Positions 44,601 through 55,062 of a DNA stretch of 64,000 bases are shown here, in pieces. The DNA lies in NCBI GenBank assembly GCA_021396245.1, contig WNYE01000024.1, forward strand, positions 186,001 to 250,000, read 5' to 3'. Under the pieces are notes generated by a model, which was not told the origin of the DNA, searched no databases, and saw only the letters and a list, made by a program, of their open reading frames with translations. Origin of the DNA: Sporothrix humicola (taxonomy: Eukaryota > Ascomycota > Sordariomycetes > Ophiostomatales > Ophiostomataceae). Position 1 is the stretch's first letter. Every line of letters begins with the position of its first letter. The translations under genes were made by a program, and so were the position numbers.

Positions 44601-44818
44601 CCCAGGTACTCAACATCCAGACCGACGCGCGTGTGCATGTGGAAGCCGCCAAAGCCCATGGCCTTGAGCTCGTCGATTTGCTGGAGCAGCTCGGGCTCCG
44701 TCAGCTTGTTGTTCCATGACCACAGCGGGGTGGCGCGGTATTCTTTGCCGGGGGCCTGGAAGGTGGCGGACGAAAAGGCCGTCCGCGACTGCGGGAAGAG
44801 GTCCCATTCGGGGGTCAT
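41615..44818 (-). CDS. Large GH106-like glycoside hydrolase (intracellular)
   Basis: One exon encodes 1067 residues. The start at 44818 (MTPEWDLFPQ) is the first ATG of the frame. The N-terminal part has PLWSWNNKL (31-39), GFGGFHMHTRVGL (55-67) and AWLYDEDRWPSGFAGG (94-109). Farther in are a FTDEPQF acid motif, LTGHMMYEAE and ISEIYGVTNW. This order is typical of the large bacterial/fungal family annotated as GH106-like alpha-L-rhamnosidases, with a (beta/alpha)8 core followed by beta-rich modules. Acidic residues in TDEP and SEIYG are the likely catalytic candidates. There is no signal peptide, so it probably acts on imported oligosaccharides or glycosides in the cytosol. Family membership is fairly sure; rhamnose specificity is not. 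Confidence 0.8.
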   Translation of the reverse strand: MTPEWDLFPQSRTAFSSATFQAPGKEYRATPLWSWNNKLTEPELLQQIDELKAMGFGGFHMHTRVGLDVEYLGPEFMRLVRACVDYAKGNEMFAWLYDEDRWPSGFAGGKITEDNESFRCRHLLITPWAYGDPSHPGFLGTPRSNSAEARRSELGQLLARYAIKLDEDGYLEASRLLKEGEEVADGEQLWFVYEETNAPSEWFNGSHYVDTLNPDAMRAFVATTHETYKKAVGDEFGKTVPAIFTDEPQFAMKKRLAHAAGKADVFLPWTNDLAASYTKQYGSDLFDSLPEIVWDKRTPSKTRYNFHDHVCERFATAFTDLIASWCIENGIGLTGHMMYEAELSTQTGSVGEAMRCYRRMQLPGIDMLCDAREYTTAKQAQSVSRQYGRCGVISEIYGVTNWTFDFNGHKGSGDWQAALGVNVRCPHLAWYSMAGEAKRDYPAAIGYQSPWFQDYKKVEDHFARVHYALARGTPAVRVAVIHPIESFWLAYGPNDTSAASKEQEQRFGDLTNWLCHGLVDFDFISESLLLDQPVTASDKKLYFGHGHYDVVVVPALTTIRSTTLDALEKMLADGGKVVVVGPAPSLVDCVPTGKAVDTLKKAVHVPFSKTDILVELEVVRELRATLTRSGGAADSLLYQMRVDGDDRYVFICNTDRQFARDTQLDLRGDWDVSVLDTMTGDVLALKDTKQRHTQGALWTSFPFTFDGCGSVLLRLQPKKTSVPAALTFDRPEWHVAGELSLKSVTLNEPNVLMLDMARYRLDDETDWSGHAEEILRTDNIARKRVGLPLRQDNLAQPYRVPPRTLPTEHTIHLRFEFDSILSAPVTDAQIALEGLETAIIVLDGQTVSSTKTGWWVDRFIETAALPEIKTGMHVLDISLPFDVRTNVERVYVLGSFGVDLRGREATVVDLQLDRMRVGDWTRQQLPFYAGDVRYEFVATAGKNRTAVQVPRFSAPVLRVDVNGKDGGLIAFPPYVVDLGDVPPSQEVTVSLTAVGNRNNAFGALHLPDGLTGWYGPDSFRTNGDKWTYEYTLQEMGLLAAPRLLTADKAQASTTWDAGSVDQDLWFH

Positions 44819-47096
44819 CTTGACGTGTGTGAGTGTCGGTGTCTGTCGCTGGTTCCCGGTTGGTCTCAATATTTGTTGTGTGTTTTTGTGACGTTGATGT
44901 GTGAATGTTCACAATGTTCGTGATGTATGTCGTAGTATTCAGTGAGTGATGTCCAGAAACGGCTAGACAGACCAGGGTCGACTGCTGCACAAATAAATGT
45001 GTACTTGTATGTCCTGTGCTATGCAGTGTCGCCTCCAAGGATCTCGTTATATGGGGTGGCCTGTGTGTTGGGGGAATAATCTGGGGTGCTGTCGTGGCCG
45101 TTGAAGATGACGGAAAAGCTCCGTTCTGTCAAATACCCTGCCCTCACAGAAAAACTCGGTCGACAATGTCCCACAGCGAGTATGAGATGGGCGAGACGAA
45201 GACGAGACAGCTGCGCGTCAAAGTGTCGAGCGAGATGTCACGAGCTGTCACGAACAGGACGCGAATGAGCCACGAGACTCGTGAGACGAGATGGCACTCG
45301 CTATGACAAGAGCCGAGATGCTGACAGGGCCAGAGGCAGTCGAAATCCGAGGATGTGGTACCTGTGAGGTGAAACTTTAAGGATGGTTGGGGTGTGAGAT
45401 GGTGTGGAAACATGAGACTGTCAGAAGCTAAAGGGTGAGACAGGATCGATCTCAAGACGAGGACTGCACTCGGCATGCAATCGAGCGAGCCTCCCAGCGA
45501 CGATCACAAGCTACCACGAGAGACAACCGTACCAGGGCCAGTCTAGACCGAGTGCGAGTCTAGACTGGCATTGTCTCGATCCAACTCGTAGACGACTGTC
45601 GCGAGCACCGAGTGAAGCGCTCGGCGACATGGGAGAGTGTCGACCGGGAGGGCGGGAGGCGGGAGGGCGGGTGTTGGCAACCAGGATGTCATGAGGGACG
45701 TGGAAATGTGAACAGACCATTTGGGAAAGGTTCGAAAAAAACGCAAGATCAATGGAAAACCAAGGGAAGACCAAGGCAGGAAAGTGCAAGGCACATGGTG
45801 AGGCAGGTGGTGGCAGTCGCACCTTCCTCGCAAGCTCATACAGGAACGGTCGTTGAAAGCGGAAGACGCTTTGGGGGGCGCTTTCCGTATTTGGCCCACC
45901 TGCTAACCGTCTTGGCGGTGGCACGCCCGTAATACTGTGTAAAGTACTCCGTACAAACCGTCAGTGGTGCTGTCGAAGCTGAACAGGGAAAGAGCCGCGC
46001 GGCGGAAGGAACGATGGATGACAGTGACAAGAGTCAAGAACAACGTCTCGCAGCCATTGCCATTTTACTTTACCAACTCCCGAGAACATAAATTTTGTGC
46101 ACTCAATTGAGTGAGGAATACAAACAGATTGAAGTTCACGATACAAAGTCACTTTCCCCACATCTTGACTGGCGGCGGCAAGAAGGGCGGAGACTTCCGA
46201 AAAGGGCAAATTTGGCGACCCGAAAGCATGGAGACACACTTGGGAGAGAGGAAAATTCACTGTAACTTGACTTTGACTACCGTTATGTTTTGCTTTCGGT
46301 TTCTGCTTTCTCGTTGAATAATTCTTCTTTGAGATGAGATGCTGCTCTACCTTCTTGTTAAAGTGCATCGTAAATCATGAAGGTGACTGTTGCGGTTTGC
46401 AGCGTATGATTCGGACTGTTGTCCGACGCCAAGTCGTCAGTTGTCTTTTTCCCCCCTTTCTTTCTTCTCTCGTCTGTTCTCGGTTTCTGGGCAGGAACAC
46501 TGCACTGCACGGCTGGTGTTATCCGCGTAAAGTCGGGGTACAATCCGTGGTCAAAGAAGGGACAAAGCTTGAACAAGAAAAGAAAGTGTGGGAAAGGGTG
46601 GAATGTAAGTGGAAAAAAGAAGACAAAAACTACGAGAACACTGCAAAAAGCACAACCAAAAGGAAGCAACCCCACAACGTTACAGCGTGCCCCACACACT
46701 AACACGGCGAACCAAACAGGGATCGGCCGTCACGGGCGCAAGCCAGTTTAACTCACTTTCAACGACAGACCATACTGAGTTGAGAGGAGGAGAAAAAAAG
46801 AGAGAAAAGACAAAAGACCGAGTAAGTGTCCGGGGACCCTCGGCACAAAATTGTATACACTACATTTTTGACTATTTTCAGTCTGCATTCACAGGAGACG
46901 GAACGCCCGATGAATTATGCTAATGTTATGAATGTGCTGTATTATATACTAATTATTGTATGAAAATGAAAGAATGCCACTATCACGACTATGAGGTCGT
47001 ATAGTTGTACAAGAAAAGAAAATCGCCACGATATATGATGAAACCAAGCCATCGATATCTCACGCCCATCGGGCCATCAGCAAACACACCGGAGAC
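44819..47096. other. Intergenic region, no supported gene
   Basis: These 2.3 kb lie between the glycosidase promoter and the 3' end of the sugar porter. The longest frame (45511-45924 minus) is arginine/proline-rich and lacks a domain. GGGAGGCGGGAGGGCGGG occurs at ~45654. The last 200 bases are AT-rich 3' flank. I see no RNA gene. Confidence 0.5.
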
Positions 47097-48611
47097 TTAG
47101 GCAGTCGCCTCGACGGTGCGGTTGCCAGTGGCCTTCTCGTCGCCGACGACATTGTCGCCAGCCTCGCCGAGCTCGACCTGCTCCATGTGGGCCTTGTCGA
47201 CAGTGACAGTCTCGTCGCCGTAGCGGCCGGCAATCTGCTCGAGGGACACCTGGTTGGTCTCCTGGAGGAAGAAGAAGTAGAAGACGCCGAGGGCGATGAG
47301 GCAGCCAATAAAGACAAAGTAGTACTTCCAGTTGATGGCGTCAAAGGCGTAGGGGGTAATCTGGGACAGCCAAATGCTGGAAATGCCCTGGCACATGACG
47401 GAGAAGCCGACACCGTAGCCGCGGAGGTGGAGCGGGAACATCTCGGCGGCGATGGTAAACAGGGTCGAGTTGAAGAAGACGGCATAAATGGCCGAGTACA
47501 GGAAAATGGCGGCGACGCCGGCACGGGCGCCGTTCGCGTTCTGGCCGTCGCCGTACTCGGCGGACAGAGCAGTGAGGATGGCCAGCATGCAGGCCAGAAT
47601 GGCACAGCCGATCCACATGGTCTTGACACGCGACCAGCGGTCGGAGACGCCCAGCAAGTTGATAATCTGGCCGGCAACACCCATGAGGCCGTAGAGGCCC
47701 GAAATCAGAAGCGAACGCTTGCCGGTGTAGCCGAGCGCACTGTACAGCAGGGACTGGTAGTTCTGGATGGCGAGCGAGCCCGACAGCACACCGACCTGGA
47801 GAACAGCCGTGGCAATGGCGGTGCGGCGAATGTTCTTCTTGTTGAAGAGCTCGAGGAGAGCGTGGCCAAAGCCCGTGTTGGCACGCGTCGACTGTTCAAA
47901 GGCAATCTGCTCGCGGATCTCGACGGCCGTGCGAGCGAGAGCGCCCTCGTCCTGGTCGCCATAGAGGCGGCGGAGCGTCGACTGGAAGTCCTCGAAGCGC
48001 TCCTTCTCGGCGAGCCAGCGGGGGGACTCGGGGATCCACCAGGTCAGGACCAGAAGAATGACGGCCACAGGAATCTGCATGGCCAGCTCCAGACGCCACG
48101 AGATGTTGCCCGTGGCATACGAGCAGCCGTAGCCGATCCAGTTGGCAATGCAGAAGCCAAGAGCGATCATCAGGCCAAAGATACCGACCAGGCGGCCACG
48201 CTCAGAGGCAACAGCCAGCTCCGAAATATAGACGGGCAGGCCGCCGTTGAGCATGCCGACGGCGATACCGGCCACCAGACGGCCGACAATCATGAGGGCC
48301 ACGCCGTTGGCAGCCGTCTGCATAATGGCACCGACAATCGTAAAGAACGTGGCGACAGCGACCGTGTTCTTGCGGCCGAGCTTTTCGAGGGAGAAACCGA
48401 GAATCAGCGAGCCAATGACGTTGCCCGCGTTACCGAGCGACACAATGGCGCCCAGCAGCGACGAGGCGTTGGTGGTGCCTGGCGGGAACATGTAGGTGTT
48501 GAAGGCATCCTGGTTGATTGTCGTGGCGATGAGGCCGGTGTCGATGCCGACAATGGCGCCGCCGAGCGCGATTGCGCACACGCACAGGAGGAGGCGGGCT
48601 CTGGGCTTCAT
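47097..48611 (-). CDS. MFS sugar porter
   Basis: One exon encodes 504 residues from the ATG at 48611 (MKPRARLLLC). The upstream frame is leader. Sugar-porter signatures are present: GIDTGLI in TM1, LEKLGRK (75-81) in loop 2-3, GRLVAGIAVG (110-119), PVYISELA (126-133), ERGRL, the loop motif PESPRWL (194-200), QNYQSLLY in TM7 and PLHLRGYGVG before TM10. About twelve TM helices can be drawn. The C-terminal tail is acidic and cytosolic. It moves a hexose or related polyol/quinate by proton symport across the plasma membrane; the substrate is not readable. A TATA-like TTATAA lies ~130 bp upstream. Confidence 0.93.
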   Translation of the reverse strand: MKPRARLLLCVCAIALGGAIVGIDTGLIATTINQDAFNTYMFPPGTTNASSLLGAIVSLGNAGNVIGSLILGFSLEKLGRKNTVAVATFFTIVGAIMQTAANGVALMIVGRLVAGIAVGMLNGGLPVYISELAVASERGRLVGIFGLMIALGFCIANWIGYGCSYATGNISWRLELAMQIPVAVILLVLTWWIPESPRWLAEKERFEDFQSTLRRLYGDQDEGALARTAVEIREQIAFEQSTRANTGFGHALLELFNKKNIRRTAIATAVLQVGVLSGSLAIQNYQSLLYSALGYTGKRSLLISGLYGLMGVAGQIINLLGVSDRWSRVKTMWIGCAILACMLAILTALSAEYGDGQNANGARAGVAAIFLYSAIYAVFFNSTLFTIAAEMFPLHLRGYGVGFSVMCQGISSIWLSQITPYAFDAINWKYYFVFIGCLIALGVFYFFFLQETNQVSLEQIAGRYGDETVTVDKAHMEQVELGEAGDNVVGDEKATGNRTVEATA

Positions 48612-48739
48612 TTCAGCGATACGTAGTAGGTAGATGTGTTGATAGGGAGTGAAGAAAAATAATATGAAAAGGAGAGAGAGAGAAGAAGATGAGGATGAAA
48701 ACAAAATTCTTGTCTGTCGATCGCGAGGCTGGGCCTTGC

Positions 48740-48745
48740 TTATAA
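48740..48745 (-). promoter_or_regulatory. Probable TATA box of the sugar porter gene
   Basis: TTATAA on the minus strand, about 130 bp before the ATG at 48611, is followed by a CT-rich leader on that strand. Confidence 0.45.
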
Positions 48746-51368
48746 CCTTGCTTTGGAGATGCAATGGCTCGGGCCCGTGACAGAATCGAGGATAGTCTGG
48801 TTTGTGCAGTCCTCGTTCGGATGTTGGGATCGTACGGTCTTGTGGCAATGTCAAGAGGTTGTTTACAACTATGTCTCAAGGGGCTTTCTTTGATTTTTTT
48901 TTCTTTCCTCTTCTTTCTTTCTTTTTCGTCTCCTTCTCTTTCATTGTTTGTTAGTCTGGTCCCTTCCCCCCTTCCCGTTCCCCGTCTTCCCCAGTCCCCA
49001 GTTGCCACTCTCTTCTGTCTGTCTCTGACTCTTTCCATTCCCCCTACTGTCTTCCCCTCTCATGTTCTCTCCACAGTATGCACGCTCGCTTTTGCATTAC
49101 CCCGAAGTGGATCCACATCACTGGCACGAGTCTTTTGATTTTCTTTTTCTTTTTGTTTTTTGTTTGTCTCTTTCTTTCCTATGCTTTTTTCAAGGCTTTT
49201 TTCAAGGCTATTTAGTTCGTTTTCTAGAGGCGTGTGGTTTGTTTTTCTTAGCTTCCTAGTCTTCCTAGTCTTGTCTTTCATTTGACAGGTGTCGACTGTG
49301 GAGTTAAGAGGATGAACTACTGCTAGGTCAAGTCTACTGAGGAGGAGGAGCATTCCGCCCTGCTCCTGTGCCCTACTGTTGGTTCCGGGGCATGGGGAAG
49401 TTGAAGAAAAAATGAGGAGGCCTGAAAGTAGTTACTCACAGGTCTTTGTGTTCTACAATTTGGAGTCTTCTTCGGGTGACAATGGCGGCTTGAAAACTAC
49501 CTCAGATGCAGTCCGGTGAGAATACACAAAAGAACTCGTACTTTTGAAAAGCCTCGTCTTGATTTGTTTTCGTTTCAGCTGACATTCACTCTTCCCCGAC
49601 TTTCAGTGGATCTGCGGAGAGTCAAAACGAATCTGGGGGGACAAGAAAAGTGTGGGAGACGGGCAAAAAGGTGTGGCGGCTTGCGTGTCAGTGAGATTTG
49701 TGGACGAGATGTGTGGGCGAGATGGCGACATGTGTGGGCGAGATCAAAGTGCTGAGCAAAAAGAGTGTGGAATATGCCCGCTTCTAGCTTAGGCTACGGG
49801 AAAGAACGCCACAAGGCGGCGTGGGCCTCCGAATGAGAGGACGCATCGAACGTTGAAAACATGGAGATGCCTCAGATACATCAACATGCGAGATGGAGAC
49901 AAGATGGAGAAGCTGGGGACATGTGGACAAGACCTCTTCAGCCCTCATGTCCTCAACAGCCCGTCGACTGACTGGTCGAATTACGATATTGGAGAACGGA
50001 CACGAAAAGAAAGTTGAAAATCACAAGTATGAAAAACGAATTTAGGTGCAGATGTCCATGAAATTGCGCGGTCCTCACTAGGCTATCTTTTGTCCTTCTT
50101 CAATCCACATGTCCACAGTGGACTTCACTACTGTTAGCTGGTGGACACTGAAATGGTTTGCGTGGCCATGGGGCTCTGTCTGGGCCTGGTTGCTTTCCTT
50201 CTGTTGTCTTTCGTGTTATTCTTTTCTTCCCATTTCTTTCTCTTTGTCTCGTATTTTTGTATTGGCTGTTGAATTAATTTCAATACTTTGATCTTCTTTA
50301 CATGATTCATTTGACTAAACGGCGTCTTCTATGTCGTTGTCTCGTCCTTTCTTTTGTGTCTTGCTTCTCGTCATGCTCTATCATCAACTCATGGTACCAT
50401 TGTCGGTGGCCCCAACCTTCGTTGGCCTCATTTGGAATTAAGGTTGATTCCCCGCCGTTGCTTCCGTGTCTCGCCTGTGACCGTTTTGCTCGCCGCAATG
50501 CTTGTTTTCTTTTTTCCTCTGCTTATCCTCTTTTCTTCTCACAGCTACGACCTTCCTTGTTTCCCCACATCCCCATGATCTCCATGTTACCCCATCTTCA
50601 GTCTTCCTATTTGCTGACAGTTCTGAACCCCATCCGTCTCCCCGTCTTGACTTCGTGAAAGTGTCTTTTCGCCTCGATGTCGCTGTCCCTCTCATCCGTG
50701 CATGTCTCGCCACATCTGGTAGCGAAATCGAGCGAGATCTGGGTGAGAAGGGGACGAGGCAATGCATGGGTCAGCATAAGAAATGTACTTGAAATGCACT
50801 GAAATGGTACTTGATGCTGAGGACCAGGTAGTTTCTGGAAGTGATCGACGTTGTCCCAGTGCCTGTCGATTTCAGCGAAAGAACAGCACTGGGTAGTCTT
50901 TTATTCACAGCTTCTAACAGACCGAAGGATTCTAGCAAAGGATCGAGGATTCTCAGGATTCTCTGCAGACAAACTATATCCCAAGATGCTCAAGTCAGTC
51001 TCCAAAACCGAATGAATGAGGAAACGCCAGGAGACTAACAAAAGCAGAGAAAACAGGAATTCAAAGATCCAACAGCACCACTCTCTCTCCCAGCCTTCTA
51101 CATGGTCACCTATACTCTCTCGACTTTTTCTCTATTCCTCTCTTCTCACTCGGTCCTAGATGTACCGACAATTGGGTAGATTGCCTCTTCCTTGCATTGT
51201 CCCCTCATTCCTTCCCAGGCTTTTTCGTTCTCGCCCTGATTTACATCCTGTCTGCTTTTTGTATCTTGTTTCCCTTTTTCTACCCTACCCTTTTTCCACA
51301 TGGCAAAGTCTCCGCAGCCTCCTTCGTTCTTTCTTTCCTTCACGCCGTCTTGGATGTCAACAATTGTC

Positions 51369-51409
51369 CACAGTCCACAGTCCACAGTCCACAGTCCACA
51401 GTCCACAGT
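51369..51409 (+). repeat. 7-bp microsatellite (CACAGTC)n
   Basis: CACAGTC is repeated about five times with the last unit ending CACAGTT. Because 7 is not a multiple of 3, all frames through it read the same peptide pattern on translation. Confidence 0.9.
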
Positions 51410-52591
51410 TTGCGACAAGTCCATCTCGTCTCTCTCTTGTCTCTGATTTCTATTTCTCCTAGTTCCCGTCAAATATCGCCTTGTGCAAACCAAACTCCTA
51501 CATATTTCCCGATGTCTCTGAAGCCAATCTGTCAAATTTTGTTAAATTCGAGCCTCACGGCTGTTGTTGAGCGGCTCTCGCTGTGGGGCGTCGTCGAGCA
51601 CAAGATGAAATAAAAGTACATTAAAAATAAACATAATTCAAGAACAAAGAAAGACAAGGATCACATCCTCGTCGTTCTTCATCGTTCCTCACGCCCACCT
51701 ACATCCATCGTCCCGTGATGATCACAATGCAGAGGAGTGGAGAGGCGGTGCAGAGCTGGACGAGCTCGCACAAATTCAGAGCGAGAGAGAAGTCCTCTGT
51801 CGATGATCATGATCGTCTGTGATGTACTGTGCACCGTCGTACTGCAGCATTGCAGCATTGCAGTACTGCAGACTGCAGAATACCACCTTCTCCCATTGTT
51901 GTTCCTTGCGCCCACGAGGGATCGTCCGCAGCACCATCAGCCAAATCATGGAGAAGTCGGGGTTGGCTGGGGTCATCCGTGCAAACCTGGGGTCTCCAGT
52001 TTTTGTTTCTTTTTGTTTTTATTTCGTTCTGTCGTTTGTCTGTCGTTCGTCGGGACAAGCAGCGGGAAACGGTTCGCCAGGGAGTTAAGAGCCGACATTT
52101 TTGTGTTTCTGCCTGCACATTGCTTGTCTTTCTTACCCAAATAGGCTGTTGATGCGTCGTTGTTGTCCAGAGTTATCAATGGAAGCCCACACCAAGTTGA
52201 CAAAGTCGTCATTGCCCTCTCGTCAAAACTGGTTCCTGGCCCCCAACCAAGATGCCTTACAGCGACTACATCCAGACTACTGTACGCCAACACGTTAGAC
52301 TGCGTCACGAACAACGTCGTAGCAAGGATTGTTCCCAGATGTTGGGGTGTTGCAACGCTTTCTTGTCAAATGCCCAGACTTGTCAAAGACTGTAGTATTG
52401 TCGTGATGCGTAGTGTTGGTCTGGGGTTCCAAGCTTGGGTCCCTGCATCGTGATGAGGGGAAGTGAAGAAAGTGACAGCAACTGAATTGTCATGTTCTTG
52501 ACGATGAGGGGAATCAAGAAGAGGAGAAGTGATGTAGACAGGGGTTGTCGGTCAAGCATCTTCCATGATGATTTCGACTGTCAAAATGTAG

Positions 52592-52598
52592 TATAAAA
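52592..52598 (+). promoter_or_regulatory. TATA box of the F5/8C protein gene
   Basis: TATAAAA lies about 175 bp before the ATG at 52771. It is followed by a CT-rich leader, which is the usual arrangement in this window. Confidence 0.5.
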
Positions 52599-52770
52599 GA
52601 GGTACGTACTGTCCTCGTCTGGACTGTTTTGATTTTGTCTCCATCCTCATCCCCATCCTCACCATCCTCACATCTTTGATTTTCTTTTGATTTTCTCTTC
52701 TCTGTTTTCTTTGATTTTACCTTCTTTTACCCTTCAGTCCACCGCCTCCTTCACCCACCCACCGGAGGCG

Positions 52771-55062
52771 ATGTACTCAAAGCTGCTGGCCCTCCTGGCG
52801 GCCGGCCGTCTGGCTGCCGCCTGGGGCACAGACACGGAGGAAATCTCGTACATCCTCCCGATCTACGAGGGCGCGCTCGCCAACGACAGCCGCGACAATG
52901 ACATTGCGATCCTGAGCGGCATGAAGGACATGCTGGGCGTGGGCGGCAGCAAGACCAAGCTCGGCTTTTCGTTCTCGTCGTGGTGCCTGAGCCGCGACAT
53001 TTCGTCGGCGGCCAACAACTACACGTTTGACCCGACGAACCTCAACTACGTGCTGGGCCTGGCCGAGGAGCTGGAGCTGCCGGTGCTCATCCACGCCAAC
53101 AACGGCCGGTGGGCAGACTGCTGCACGTCCAACTCGGACGGCGGGTGGAACGACGCGCTGCTGGACGTGATTGCGGCGGAGCCGGACACGACGATGCAGA
53201 ACAGCGCGGGCGACTCGCTGTACGGCCATGATTATGGATCGAACTACTTTTCGTTTTCGCGGTACAACGACTTCTACCGGTCGTACAAGCGGCGCAACCT
53301 GCAGGCGTCGATGGGCACGGTGGCGGCGTGGGCGGCCGACCATCCCACCCTGTTCGCCGGCATTTCCTTGGATTCCGAGACACTGTACGCCAACGACGCC
53401 GCGGACTACAACCCGCTGGTCGTTCGCGAGTGGAAGGAGTGGATGCAGCACACCGGCCTGTACGGCAGCGGCGGCGCCTACTTTGGCCAGGGCCGGCAGC
53501 CTGCGTTTGCGTCGGTCGACGAGTTCAACACGGCCACGGGCCAGTCGTTTGCCTCGTGGGACGACGTCACCCCTCCTGCTCCGCTAAGCCAAGGCGACCC
53601 TTTCTCGGAGGAGTGGCAGCGCTGGCGCGTGCAGGCCGTGGTGCACACGACGTCGGACGAGACCTCGTGGATCATCGAGGCCGGCATCCCGCGCAATTTG
53701 ATCTATGGCCACCAGACGCCCGAGCTCGAGTACTACAACTTTGCCGACGACCTGACCACCGCGACGGCGGCCAACGGCGCCAGCGGGTACACCGCGTACG
53801 GCCGTGCGCCGCTCGACTTCCAGAGCATCGACACGCCGCTGCGCGCCGACGGCACCAACAACTTTGGCCTCTTTGAGCTGAACCCGTTGAGCACCGACGA
53901 CACGTTTAGCTACGACACGCTGACCACGCTCTGGAGCGACGGCGCCAAGATCCTGTGCCCCAACGCGTTTGAGAACGTCACCGCCAAGGACCAGTACTCG
54001 CTCTTTGACTCGCCCACCACCGGCAACACCTGGGGCAACAACATCAACAAGTTCCTGGCCGCCTACGCCGAGACCGCCCGTCCCCAGCAGCCGCCTGGCT
54101 GGAACCCAGGCAACAAGGTGTTTGATTTCTATGACAGCTTTGGAGACGCCACCGAGTCCGGCCCGGACAACCACATCGCTGCCAACGGCTCGTCCGGCGG
54201 CGTCGCCGTCAAGACCGTCTACGAGGCCGTCGGCGGTATCATCACCTACTCTGTGGACCTCCCTTCGGTCGCGGATGGCCAGCGCCTCAACTTTTACGCC
54301 GCCCTCGGCATCAAGGACGGCGCCGGAGCCAACGGCGGCACCGCCACCTTCCAGGCCGCCATCAACTCGGATAGCCTTCTTCTTGGCAACGGCATCATCG
54401 TCCCGCCCACCTACTGGACCTGGAAGCACTGGATGCCCGTCATGGCCGACGTCACCGCCTGGGCCGGCCAGACCGTGACCTTTACGCTCTCGACCACCGG
54501 CAACGACGTCTGGGGCTGGACCCAGTGGGGCTCGCCCGCCATCTACCAGACCCCGGCTGGTGCCTCGGACGGCGACACCTCTGCCGCCAACCTCGCCCTC
54601 AACAAGCAGGTCTCCGCTTCGTCCAACGACAAGTCTGCGCCCGGCGGCGGCTGGGGCACGGCCTATCTGACCGACGGCAACGTCCGCGGTGACTCGACCT
54701 CCAACGGATGGTCCTCCGTCTCCCACGATTCTGGGAGTGCCACGGAATGGGTCCAGGTCGACCTCGGCAGCGCCCAGACCGTCGGCAAGGTCGTCCTGCA
54801 CCCCCGCAGCGACAACACCCCCGCTGCCGGCACCGGCTTCCCCGTCGCCTTTGAGATCAGCGGCTCGACCGACGGCAACACCTGGACCACTTTGTCGTCC
54901 CAGCCCAGCTACGGCGCCAGCGTCAAGGCCGGCCGCGCCGAGGTCATCACCTTCCCGAGCGAGAATGTCCGCTATGTGCGCGTCACTGCGTCCCAGCTCA
55001 GCGGTGTCGGCGGCGAGACGGGCTACCGCGTGCAGTTTGCCGAGCTGGAGGTGTATGCCTAA
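52771..55062 (+). CDS. Secreted glycosidase-like protein with F5/8C (discoidin) module
   Basis: One exon encodes 763 residues. The ATG at 52771 begins a signal peptide (MYSKLLALLAAGRLAAA); the frame is open upstream but is CT-rich leader. The N-terminal ~460 residues have TIM-barrel-like character, with SYILPIYEG, an LPVLIHANNGRW strand, FAGISLDSE and SWIIEAGIPRNLIYGHQ, and resemble GH-A-clan glycosidases, but I cannot name the family. A second beta-rich module (~450-600) follows. Residues 607-763 (NLALNKQVSAS ... FAELEVYA) are a coagulation-factor 5/8 type C (CBM32-like) sugar-binding module. The protein probably acts outside the cell on a glycan. Candidate acids lie in SLDSE and IIEAG; catalysis is inferred. 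Confidence 0.85.
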   Translation: MYSKLLALLAAGRLAAAWGTDTEEISYILPIYEGALANDSRDNDIAILSGMKDMLGVGGSKTKLGFSFSSWCLSRDISSAANNYTFDPTNLNYVLGLAEELELPVLIHANNGRWADCCTSNSDGGWNDALLDVIAAEPDTTMQNSAGDSLYGHDYGSNYFSFSRYNDFYRSYKRRNLQASMGTVAAWAADHPTLFAGISLDSETLYANDAADYNPLVVREWKEWMQHTGLYGSGGAYFGQGRQPAFASVDEFNTATGQSFASWDDVTPPAPLSQGDPFSEEWQRWRVQAVVHTTSDETSWIIEAGIPRNLIYGHQTPELEYYNFADDLTTATAANGASGYTAYGRAPLDFQSIDTPLRADGTNNFGLFELNPLSTDDTFSYDTLTTLWSDGAKILCPNAFENVTAKDQYSLFDSPTTGNTWGNNINKFLAAYAETARPQQPPGWNPGNKVFDFYDSFGDATESGPDNHIAANGSSGGVAVKTVYEAVGGIITYSVDLPSVADGQRLNFYAALGIKDGAGANGGTATFQAAINSDSLLLGNGIIVPPTYWTWKHWMPVMADVTAWAGQTVTFTLSTTGNDVWGWTQWGSPAIYQTPAGASDGDTSAANLALNKQVSASSNDKSAPGGGWGTAYLTDGNVRGDSTSNGWSSVSHDSGSATEWVQVDLGSAQTVGKVVLHPRSDNTPAAGTGFPVAFEISGSTDGNTWTTLSSQPSYGASVKAGRAEVITFPSENVRYVRVTASQLSGVGGETGYRVQFAELEVYA

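Larger units (their letters stand above)
48612..52770. other. Long gene-free interval with CT-rich tracts
   Basis: The 4.2 kb between the divergent sugar porter (-) and the F5/8C protein (+) contain pyrimidine-rich tracts (48880-49210, 50300-50660) and no domain-bearing frame. A 7-bp microsatellite lies at 51369-51409 and a GCAGCATTGCAG short repeat at 51844-51880. Segments near 49680-49745 repeat GAGATGTGTGGGCGAGAT-like units. No tRNA is recognised. Confidence 0.5.

Noticed and set aside
45511..45924. 137-codon minus-strand frame
   Set aside because: It is Arg/Pro-rich from GGGAGG-type DNA, has no domain, and overlaps an alternative frame of similar length.
47187..48626. 479-codon plus-strand frame opposite the sugar porter
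   Set aside because: It is a hydrophilic antisense shadow of a twelve-TM protein.
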